Below, one piece after another: positions 1 to 6,143 of a stretch of DNA of 10,835 nucleotides. The notes beneath the pieces were generated by a model. That model did not search any database and was not told the DNA's origin. It saw only the letters and a program-made list of their open reading frames with translations. A program made the position numbers and the translations under genes. The DNA lies in contig JAICHS010000065.1 of assembly GCA_025924775.1 (NCBI GenBank), positions 1 to 10,835 of the forward strand, in the 5' to 3' direction. Each line of letters opens with the position of its first letter. Positions within the stretch are counted from its first letter, which is position 1. Source of the stretch: Rhodanobacteraceae bacterium. Lineage in GTDB: Bacteria; Pseudomonadota; Gammaproteobacteria; Xanthomonadales; Rhodanobacteraceae.

Positions 1-1
1 C

Positions 2-919
2 ACGTTGACCTCGAATGTGGTGGTGACCGCGGTCGAGGCGGCCGCGTTGCGCGAGCAGGTGGATGCCACGCGCAAATCCATCGGGATCGCGCAGCACAGC
101 CTGGCGATCCTGCAACTGCGTTTCCAGAAAGGCGATGCCAGCAAGCTGGACGTCGCCGCGCAGCAAACGCAGCTGGCGCAGGCCGAAGTGTCGCTGCCGG
201 CGCTGGTGAAACAGCAGGCCGCGGCGCAGCACGCGTTGGCGGTGCTGGTGGGCGCGTTTCCGGACCAGGCGCCGGCCGGCCCGCTTGAGCTGTCCAGCCT
301 TGCGCTGCCCGCCAACCTGCCGCTCAGCCTGCCCTCGCAACTGGTCGCGCAGCGCCCCGACGTGCGCCAGGCGCGCGCCAACCTGCACGCGGCCAGCGCC
401 GCCATCGGCATCGCGGCGGCGGAACGCTTGCCGCAGCTCGAGCTGACCGCGAACGCCGGCAGTTCCGCGCTCGCGATCTCCAGGGTATTCGCCTCCGGCA
501 CCGGGTTCTGGGGCCTGGCCGCGTCGTTGACCGCGCCGATCTTCGAAGGCGGCCAGCTCATGCATCAGGAGCGTGCCGCGAAAGCTGCCTACGTCGAAGC
601 CGCGGAGCAATACCGCGGCACGGTCCTGACGGCGTTCCAGAACGTCGCCGACACGCTGGTCGCGCTGGACCAGGACGCGCGGGGTTTGCAGGCCGCCGCC
701 AAGGCCGAGCAAGCCGCGAAGACCACGCTGGACCTGGCGCAGCTGCAACTCAAGCACGGTTACATCGGCAGTTTCGAATTGCTGGCCGCCGAACAGGCGT
801 ACCAGCAGGCGCGCATCGCGCTGGTCGCCGCCGAAGCCAATCGTTTCGCCGACACCGCGGCGCTGTACCAGGCACTGGGCGGCGGCTGGTGGCACCACAA
901 GAATCTTGCAAAGCAGTGA
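2..919 (+). CDS. RND efflux outer-membrane channel (TolC/NodT-type OMF), 5' partial
   Basis: This is the C-terminal ~305 residues of an outer-membrane factor, the channel through which a tripartite RND pump expels substrate across the outer membrane. The reading frame is open to the left window edge. Full-length members are about 450-500 residues, so the signal peptide, the lipid-anchor region and the first beta-barrel strands are missing. Visible family marks, counting the TTG codon at position 5 as residue 1, are long Ala/Gln-rich helices (about 10-80 and 190-280), the repeat junction QLVAQRPDVRQAR (112-124), the barrel-strand motif TAPIFEGGQL (176-185) and a terminal ALGGGW (290-295). These fit the second OEP repeat of the NodT subfamily. 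The stop at 917-919 is followed after 5 nt by the adaptor ATG, and the permease follows that, so it belongs to the same pump operon. Family assignment is firm; substrate cannot be read from this subunit. Confidence 0.93.
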   Translation, partial: TLTSNVVVTAVEAAALREQVDATRKSIGIAQHSLAILQLRFQKGDASKLDVAAQQTQLAQAEVSLPALVKQQAAAQHALAVLVGAFPDQAPAGPLELSSLALPANLPLSLPSQLVAQRPDVRQARANLHAASAAIGIAAAERLPQLELTANAGSSALAISRVFASGTGFWGLAASLTAPIFEGGQLMHQERAAKAAYVEAAEQYRGTVLTAFQNVADTLVALDQDARGLQAAAKAEQAAKTTLDLAQLQLKHGYIGSFELLAAEQAYQQARIALVAAEANRFADTAALYQALGGGWWHHKNLAKQ

Positions 920-924
920 GCACC

Positions 925-2085
925 ATGAACCGAACCTACGCATGTAGCAGGGGCTTGCGCGCCGGTGGCTGCGCGGCGTTGCTGGCCACCGCGGCCTTGC
1001 TCGCCGGTTGCTCCGGCAAACCCGCGCAACAGGCGGCATCCACGACACCCCACAACGTCACGCTGACGCAGGCGCAGCAAAAAAGCATCCACGTCGTCAC
1101 GGTCGAACCGACGCAGTACCGCACCACCCTTACCACCACGGGTGTGGTGGATTTCGACCACAACCACGCTACCGACATCCTCGCGCCGTTCTCGGGTGCG
1201 GTCACCAAGGTGCTGGTGACGCAGGGCCAGCAGGTCGCAAAGGGCCAGGCGCTGGCGGAAGTCGCCTCGCCGGACTTTGCCGCCGCTGCGGGCGCGTATC
1301 GCCAAACGGTGCTGGCCGCGCAGGCGGCAGATGCCGTGGCATCCAACGATCGCGACCTGTTTGCGCACCAGGCGATTTCCGCGCGCGAGAACGCGCAGGC
1401 GCAGGCCGATGCGGCGAGCGCCGACGCCAATCGCGCCGCCGCGTTGCAGACGCTGGCCGCGTTGCACATGGACCCGCAAGCCATCGCGGCAATCCGGGCG
1501 GGCAAGCCGGTTGCAGGTGGGCAGGGCGTGATCCGCGCGCCGATCGCGGGCACGCTGGTCGCGAAATCCATCGCGCCGGGCCAGACGCTTGCTGCGGGCA
1601 CCACGCCCTGCTTCACCATCGCCGATACCGCGAGCATGTGGGTAATGGCGCAGGTGTTCGGCGACGACGTGGCGCGGGTCGCGAAGGGTGATCCGGCGAC
1701 GGTCGTGACTGGCGATGGCGGCAAGCCCATCGCGGGCAGCGTCACCAATGTCGGCGCGGTGGTCGATCCCGACACCCGCTCGGTGCAGGCACGCGTGCGC
1801 GTGGACAATCCCGGCGGGGCGCTCAAGAAGCAGATGTACGTGACCGTCGACATCGGCTCGCGCGACGCACGCACCGGCCTGCTGGTGCCGGTGTCGGCGG
1901 TGCTGCGCGACGACGAAAACCTGCCGTTCGTGTACGCGGTCGAGTCCGATGGCAGCTACGCGCGGCGGCCGGTCACGCTGGGCACGCGCACGGGTGACCG
2001 CTACGTGATCCCGGAAGGACTCCACCCCGGCGACAAGGTGGCGGTGGACGGTTCGATCTTCCTGCAGTTCATCCAGTCGCAATGA
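925..2085 (+). CDS. RND efflux periplasmic adaptor (membrane fusion protein), lipoprotein
   Basis: A 386-residue adaptor that links the inner-membrane permease to the outer-membrane channel. I chose the ATG at 925 because it opens directly into a lipoprotein signal: basic start (Arg3, Arg9, Arg12), hydrophobic stretch 15-27, and lipobox L26-A-G-C29. The frame is open further upstream (GTG at 889) but that stretch is the tail of the preceding gene. Ser at +2 predicts outer-membrane rather than inner-membrane retention, though many adaptors of this type do not follow the rule strictly. Domain order: first lipoyl half (about 86-114, APFSGAVTKVLVTQGQQV), alpha-helical hairpin (115-200), second lipoyl half (202-235, IRAPIAGTLVAKSIAPGQ), beta-barrel (237-310, starting SMWVMAQVFGDDV), membrane-proximal domain (320-386). 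His79 and His81 lie in a DFDHNHA segment just before the lipoyl domain. The N-terminal mature region has no methionines, unlike the Cu/Ag-binding Mets of CusB. It overlaps the permease start by 4 nt. Confidence 0.93.
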   Translation: MNRTYACSRGLRAGGCAALLATAALLAGCSGKPAQQAASTTPHNVTLTQAQQKSIHVVTVEPTQYRTTLTTTGVVDFDHNHATDILAPFSGAVTKVLVTQGQQVAKGQALAEVASPDFAAAAGAYRQTVLAAQAADAVASNDRDLFAHQAISARENAQAQADAASADANRAAALQTLAALHMDPQAIAAIRAGKPVAGGQGVIRAPIAGTLVAKSIAPGQTLAAGTTPCFTIADTASMWVMAQVFGDDVARVAKGDPATVVTGDGGKPIAGSVTNVGAVVDPDTRSVQARVRVDNPGGALKKQMYVTVDIGSRDARTGLLVPVSAVLRDDENLPFVYAVESDGSYARRPVTLGTRTGDRYVIPEGLHPGDKVAVDGSIFLQFIQSQ

Positions 2086-5000
2086 ACGCCCGGCTGCCAT
2101 CCGACGGCGCACCGCGCAAGCCGTCGTTGATCAATCGCGTCGTCGCGTTCGCGCTGGAACAGCGCCTGTTGATCGTGCTGCTGTCGCTGTCGCTGGCGGC
2201 GGCCGGCGTGTGGGCCTACAAGGTCCTGCCGATGGATGCGTACCCCAACCTGTCACCGCCGATGGTGGACATCGTCAGCCAGTGGCCGGGGCATTCGGCG
2301 GAAGAGGTCGAGCAACAGATCACGGTACCGGTCGAGTTGGGCATGAACGCGATTCCCGGCCTCGTCACCAAGCGCTCGATTTCGCTGTACGGGCTGTCGG
2401 ACGTCACGCTCACTTTCAGCGACGACACCGACCATTACTTCGCACGCCAGCGGGTATTCAACCGGCTACCGGGCATCGACCTGCCGAATGGCGTGTCGCC
2501 GGGCGTCGGTCCGCTGTCGCCGCCTTCGGGGCTGGTGTACCGCTACGTGCTGCAGAGTACCGACCGCTCGCCGATGGAATTGAAAACCCTGCAGGACTGG
2601 GTGGTCGCGCCGCAATATCGCTCGGTGCCGGGCGTGGCCGACGATTCCGGCTTCGGCGGCGGCACGATGCAGTACCAGGTATTGCTGAACCCGGTGAAGA
2701 TCGCGGCGCTGGGGCTGTCCGTCACCCAGATCGAGGCCTCGCTCGCCGCCAACAACTCCAACGCCGGCGGCGGCTTCTACCAGCAGGGCGGCCAGTTCTT
2801 CTACGTGCGCGGACTGGGCCGCATCAAGACGCCGCAGGACATCGACAACATCGTGCTGGCCGTGCACGCTGGCACGCCGGTGCTGGTGAAGGACGTCGCC
2901 ACCGTCAAGATCGGCATCGCGCCGCGCCTGGGCGAGTTCGGCTACATGAACCAGGACGACGCGGTGGAAGGCGTGATCCTGGGGCTCACCGGGTCCAAGA
3001 CCGAGGATGTACTGAAGCGCGTCGAGGCCAAGACCCAGGAGTTGAACCAGGCGATCCTGCCGAAGGACGTCCGCATCCATCCGTATTACGACTTGACCAC
3101 CCTGATCGACCAGACCAAGGGCGTGGTGATGCACAACCTCACCGTCGGCCTGGTGCTGGTGGTCGTGGTGCTGGTGTTCTTCCTCTACGACATCCGCGCG
3201 GGGCTCATCGTCGCGGTGACGATTCCGCTGGCGCTGCTGTTCGCGTTCCTGTGTCTGGATTTGAAGAACGCCTCGGCCAACCTGCTGTCGATTGGCGCGG
3301 TGGATTTCGGCATCCTCGTGGATGGCGCGATCTTCATGGTCGAGAACATCTTCCGCGAGCTCGCGGCGCGGCAGGGCACCGAGTACGACCTCAAGCAGGT
3401 GATCCTGTCGGCAGCGGGCGAGATCGACCGGCCGCTGGTGTACGCGGTGGCGGTGATCGTCGCGAGCTTCCTGCCGATCTACTTCCTCGCCGGCCCGTCG
3501 GGCACGTTGTTCAAGCCGATGGCCGACACCATGATCTTCGCCCTGATCGGCTCGCTGGTGGTGACGCTGACCCTGCTGCCGGTGCTGTGCGGCCTGCTGA
3601 TGCGCAAGGGCGTGCGCGAGCGCCGCAACGCGCTCTACGAGAAGTTCAAGGCCTGGTACGTTCGCACCCTCCAGCGCACCCAGGTCCGCGCGTGGCCGGT
3701 GACGATCGCGTCCGCGGTGCTGCTCGGCCTTGCCGTCCTGATGATGCACGGCATCGGCGCCGAGTTCATGCCGAGCCTCGACGAGGGCTCGCTGTGGGTC
3801 CGCGCGACGATGCCGTACTCGATTTCCTTCGACAAGGCCTCGGAAATTTCGCCGCAGATCCGCCACGTGCTGATGTCGTTTCCGGTCGTGACCACCGTCA
3901 CCTCCGAACTTGGGCGGCCGGACGATGGCAGCGATTCGACCGGCTTCTTCAATGACGAATTCTTCGTCGGCCTGAAGCCGTATTCGGAATGGAAGGGCAA
4001 GTACCGCGACAAGCGGGACCTGATCGCCGCGATCGACAAGAAGCTGGAGCGTTTCCCCGGCATCCAGTTCAACTACACCCAGCCCGCCGAGGACGCGGTG
4101 GACGAGGCCGAGACGGGCCTGAAGAGCGCGCTGGCGGTGAAGATCTACGGCCCCGACCTGCAAACGCTGCAGAAGGAAGGCAAGGCCATCAAGCAGGTGA
4201 TGGAGCACGTGCGCGGCATCACCGACATCACGCTGGTGCACGAGCTCGGCCAGCCGAACCTGGCGATCGACGTCGATCGCGCGAAGATCGCGCGTTATGG
4301 ACTGAACGTCGAAGACATCAATCATTTGATCGAAGCCGCGGTGGGCGGCGACGTCGCCACCACCGTGGTGCAGGGCGAGAAATCCTTCGACCTGGTGGTG
4401 CGCCTGCAAAAGCGCTTCCGCGACAATCCGCAGGAAATCGGCGACATCCCGGTGGCGACGCCGGGCGGTCAGCAGGTGCCGCTGAAGGAGCTTGCCAGCA
4501 TCAAGGTGGCGAACGGCGCGTCCTTCATTTACCGCGAGAACGGCTCGCGCTATATCGGCGTGCAGTTTTCGGTGTCCGGCCGCGACCTCGCCGGCGCGGT
4601 GGACGACGCGATCGCGCAGGTTGCCAAGGACGTAAAACTGCCGCAGGGCTACCGTCTGGAATGGGGCGGCGAGTACAAGGAATACACCGCCTCGCGCGCG
4701 CAGATGCGCGTGGTTCTGCCGCTGACGGTGCTGGTGATCTTCGGCCTGCTGTTCGTGCTGTACGGCAACTTCAAGTTCCCGCTGATCACGGTGGTCGGCG
4801 TGCTGCTGTCGGCGCCGCTGGGCGCGGTGTTCGCGATGTGGGTGACCGGCACGCCCTTCTCGGTCTCGTCCGGCATCGGCTTCATCGTGCTGTTCGGCGT
4901 TTCGGTGCTGACCGGCGTGGTCTACATCAGCTGCGCCAACGAACTGCGCCTCGGCGGCATGGACATGCTGGAAGCCGCGCACCAGGCCGCCGTACTGCGC

Positions 5001-5204
5001 CTGCGCCCCATCGTGATGACCGCGCTGGTGGCGGCGCTGGGCCTGTTGCCCGCCGCCATCGCGCACGGCGTCGGTACCGATTCGCAGCGCCCGTTCGCGC
5101 TGGTGATCGTGGCGGGCATGATCTCGCGCCTCGCCATCGGCATCTTCCTGATGCCCGCGTTGTACAAACTGGTGGCGCGCAAGGGCGACCGGCTGCAGGT
5201 GTAA
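2082..5204 (+). CDS. HME-type RND efflux permease (CzcA/CusA family)
   Basis: A 1040-residue inner-membrane proton/substrate antiporter, full length for the family. It starts at the ATG of an ATGA overlap with the adaptor, so translation is probably coupled. The architecture is typical: TM1 at about 28-46, a large periplasmic loop, a TM2-6 block at about 350-507, TM7 at about 538-556, a second periplasmic loop, and a TM8-12 block from about 877 to 1032. The heavy-metal RND signature is intact: D408-F-G, D414-G-A and E421-N, with the same 6/7 spacing as the proton-relay residues D402/D408/E415 of CzcA. The stretch GRPDDGSDSTGFFNDEFF (611-628) is also typical of CzcA-like proteins. By eye, the positions matching the Cu/Ag-coordinating Mets of CusA (573, 623, 672) are Val573/Arg574, Asn624 and Glu675. 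I therefore infer divalent metal (Co/Zn/Cd/Ni class) or an unknown substrate. No regulator is in view. Confidence 0.95.
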   Translation: MNARLPSDGAPRKPSLINRVVAFALEQRLLIVLLSLSLAAAGVWAYKVLPMDAYPNLSPPMVDIVSQWPGHSAEEVEQQITVPVELGMNAIPGLVTKRSISLYGLSDVTLTFSDDTDHYFARQRVFNRLPGIDLPNGVSPGVGPLSPPSGLVYRYVLQSTDRSPMELKTLQDWVVAPQYRSVPGVADDSGFGGGTMQYQVLLNPVKIAALGLSVTQIEASLAANNSNAGGGFYQQGGQFFYVRGLGRIKTPQDIDNIVLAVHAGTPVLVKDVATVKIGIAPRLGEFGYMNQDDAVEGVILGLTGSKTEDVLKRVEAKTQELNQAILPKDVRIHPYYDLTTLIDQTKGVVMHNLTVGLVLVVVVLVFFLYDIRAGLIVAVTIPLALLFAFLCLDLKNASANLLSIGAVDFGILVDGAIFMVENIFRELAARQGTEYDLKQVILSAAGEIDRPLVYAVAVIVASFLPIYFLAGPSGTLFKPMADTMIFALIGSLVVTLTLLPVLCGLLMRKGVRERRNALYEKFKAWYVRTLQRTQVRAWPVTIASAVLLGLAVLMMHGIGAEFMPSLDEGSLWVRATMPYSISFDKASEISPQIRHVLMSFPVVTTVTSELGRPDDGSDSTGFFNDEFFVGLKPYSEWKGKYRDKRDLIAAIDKKLERFPGIQFNYTQPAEDAVDEAETGLKSALAVKIYGPDLQTLQKEGKAIKQVMEHVRGITDITLVHELGQPNLAIDVDRAKIARYGLNVEDINHLIEAAVGGDVATTVVQGEKSFDLVVRLQKRFRDNPQEIGDIPVATPGGQQVPLKELASIKVANGASFIYRENGSRYIGVQFSVSGRDLAGAVDDAIAQVAKDVKLPQGYRLEWGGEYKEYTASRAQMRVVLPLTVLVIFGLLFVLYGNFKFPLITVVGVLLSAPLGAVFAMWVTGTPFSVSSGIGFIVLFGVSVLTGVVYISCANELRLGGMDMLEAAHQAAVLRLRPIVMTALVAALGLLPAAIAHGVGTDSQRPFALVIVAGMISRLAIGIFLMPALYKLVARKGDRLQV

Positions 5205-5210
5205 GGCGGG

Positions 5211-5239
5211 CAACAAAAAACCCGCGGCATGTGCGGGTT
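5211..5239 (-). terminator. Intrinsic terminator of tRNA-Leu
   Basis: On the minus strand, a 7-bp stem AACCCGC/GCGGGTT (5233-5239 with 5219-5225) encloses a 7-nt loop and runs directly into a T tract (complement of A5215-A5220). It begins 12 nt after the tRNA CCA end. On the plus strand the stem is followed only by CTTGC, so it would end the convergent efflux operon weakly at best. Confidence 0.85.
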
Positions 5240-5251
5240 CTTGCAGATGTC

Positions 5252-5338
5252 TGGTGCCCAGGAAAGGACTTGAACCTTCACGACCTTGCGGCCACTAGCA
5301 CCTGAAGCTAGCGCGTCTACCAATTCCGCCACCTGGGC
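5252..5338 (-). tRNA. tRNA-Leu(CAG)
   Basis: The minus strand folds as an 87-nt class II tRNA with genomically encoded CCA (5252-5254). The acceptor stem is GCCCAGG (5338-5332) pairing with CCTGGGC (5262-5256), with discriminator base A at 5255. The anticodon stem is CTAGC/GCTAG around the 7-nt loop TTCAGGT, giving anticodon CAG at 5304-5302. A long variable arm with GGCCGCAAGGTC follows, then a T arm containing GGTTCAAGTCC. The long variable arm and the A discriminator base are leucine-specific. The anticodon reads CUG, clearly the dominant Leu codon in every gene of this window. The gene is flanked by its own promoter and terminator, so it appears monocistronic. Confidence 0.97.
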
Positions 5339-5352
5339 AGGTGTCCGGCCGC

Positions 5353-5365
5353 GGCGCGAAGCGCC
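5353..5365 (-). other. Hairpin in tRNA-Leu 5' leader
   Basis: GGCGC-TTC-GCGCC is a perfect 5-bp stem with a 3-nt loop, about 15 nt upstream of the mature tRNA 5' end and inside the predicted leader. It may help expose the RNase P site or be incidental; the sequence shows only the pairing. Confidence 0.4.
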
Positions 5366-5377
5366 AGCGAGCCGTGT

Positions 5378-5407
5378 AAGATAGCTGTATGGCCGGTTGG
5401 CTGTCAA
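5378..5407 (-). promoter_or_regulatory. Sigma-70 promoter of tRNA-Leu
   Basis: Minus-strand -35 TTGACA (5407-5402, perfect consensus), 18-nt spacer, and -10 TATCTT (5383-5378, 4 of 6). The predicted start is near 5371, giving a leader of roughly 33 nt before the tRNA. The discriminator region (ACACGGC) is GC-rich, which in stable-RNA promoters usually goes with stringent/growth-rate control; that part is inference. Confidence 0.75.
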
Positions 5408-5437
5408 TCGGAAACGTGCGTTTTAACCGCAGGCAGC

Positions 5438-5466
5438 CTGAAATGCCGGGGGCTTCGTGCTAGCGT
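5438..5466 (+). promoter_or_regulatory. Possible extended -10 promoter for the peroxiredoxin gene
   Basis: CTGAAA (5438-5443, 4 of 6 to TTGACA) is followed after 17 nt by TAGCGT (5461-5466), preceded by TGC as in extended -10 promoters. A start near 5473 would give a ~19-nt leader containing the Shine-Dalgarno. The -10 hexamer matches only 3 of 6, so this is a weak call. Confidence 0.3.
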
Positions 5467-5491
5467 AGCGACGTTGGCGGAGGATCAGACG

Positions 5492-6103
5492 ATGAACAAG
5501 CGCTGGGCAGGTTCGATGGTGGCGGGGTTGGCGATCGCGTTGTTGGCGGCGGTGCCAGCGTGGGCGGCGTTGAGCACGGGTGCGACCGCACCGGATTTCA
5601 CCGCGACGGCCAGTCGTGCGGGCCAGGACTTCACCTTCTCATTGAAGCAGGCGCTGGCCAAGGGCCCGGTGGTGGTCTATTTCTACCCGGCGGCTTATAC
5701 GGGCGGCTGCGATCTTGAGGCGCACACGTTCGCGACCGAGATGGACAAGTTCCGCAAGGCCGGCACCACCGTGATCGGCGTGTCGGCCGATTCGATCGCG
5801 CGGCTCAACCAGTTTTCGTCCGACCCGAATTATTGCGCCGGCAAGTTCGCGGTGGCGTCCGATCCCGACGGCCGGATCGCGACGCAGTACGGCCTCAAGA
5901 TGGTGCCGCCGCAAAAGGGTGTCACCGACGTCACCGGCAAGGCCGTGACGCATGGTTTCTTCCCGCGCACCACGTTCGTGCTGGCGCGTGACGGCAAGGT
6001 TGTGAAGGTGCTGTCGTCCACGGCCGACCACTTGACGCCCGACCAGCACGTGAAGCATTCGCTGGCCATCGTCGAGCAGCTGCAGGCCGGCAAGGCACCG
6101 TAA
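5492..6103 (+). CDS. Exported thioredoxin-dependent peroxiredoxin (BCP/PrxQ-type)
   Basis: A 203-residue thiol peroxidase that reduces peroxides with a cysteine thiolate. The ATG at 5492 is supported by a strong Shine-Dalgarno CGGAGGA (5478-5484) 7 nt upstream; an in-frame TTG at 5474 lies within or before that site and is rejected. Residues 1-25 form a Sec signal peptide (Lys3/Arg4, hydrophobic core 9-21, cleavage A-W-A25|A26), so the enzyme should be periplasmic. AhpC/TSA fold marks: the active-site motif P66-x3-T70-x2-C73 (peroxidatic Cys73) and the conserved Arg159 in FPRTTFVL. BCP enzymes of E. coli type carry the resolving Cys five residues later; here that position is His78. Cys115, in NYCAGKF just before the SDPDG segment (124-127), is in the place used by alpha3-type resolving cysteines. 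It is first in line with rnr, 40 nt upstream; no terminator is seen between them. Confidence 0.92.
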   Translation: MNKRWAGSMVAGLAIALLAAVPAWAALSTGATAPDFTATASRAGQDFTFSLKQALAKGPVVVYFYPAAYTGGCDLEAHTFATEMDKFRKAGTTVIGVSADSIARLNQFSSDPNYCAGKFAVASDPDGRIATQYGLKMVPPQKGVTDVTGKAVTHGFFPRTTFVLARDGKVVKVLSSTADHLTPDQHVKHSLAIVEQLQAGKAP

Positions 6104-6143
6104 TCCGCTTGCTTTCCGCAGGCCGCTCCGCGACGCTGGCGCT

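Noticed and set aside
889..924. GTG at 889 as start of the adaptor.
   Set aside because: It would put 12 hydrophilic residues, encoded by the end of the channel gene, before the lipoprotein signal peptide. ATG at 925 gives a normal one.
760..2112. A 450-codon minus-strand frame over the channel-adaptor junction.
   Set aside because: Arg/His/Gly-rich, no recognisable motif, and it covers two well-supported plus-strand genes.
2082..5204. Naming the pump cusCBA (copper/silver).
   Set aside because: The Cu/Ag-binding methionines of CusA and CusB are not present, so a specific symbol is not justified.
2466..5216. A 916-codon open frame on the minus strand, antisense to the permease.
   Set aside because: It is rich in His, Arg, Gln and Asp with no domain or hydrophobic pattern, as expected from the complement of GC-biased codons. 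The plus-strand frame is a full-length permease with all motifs.
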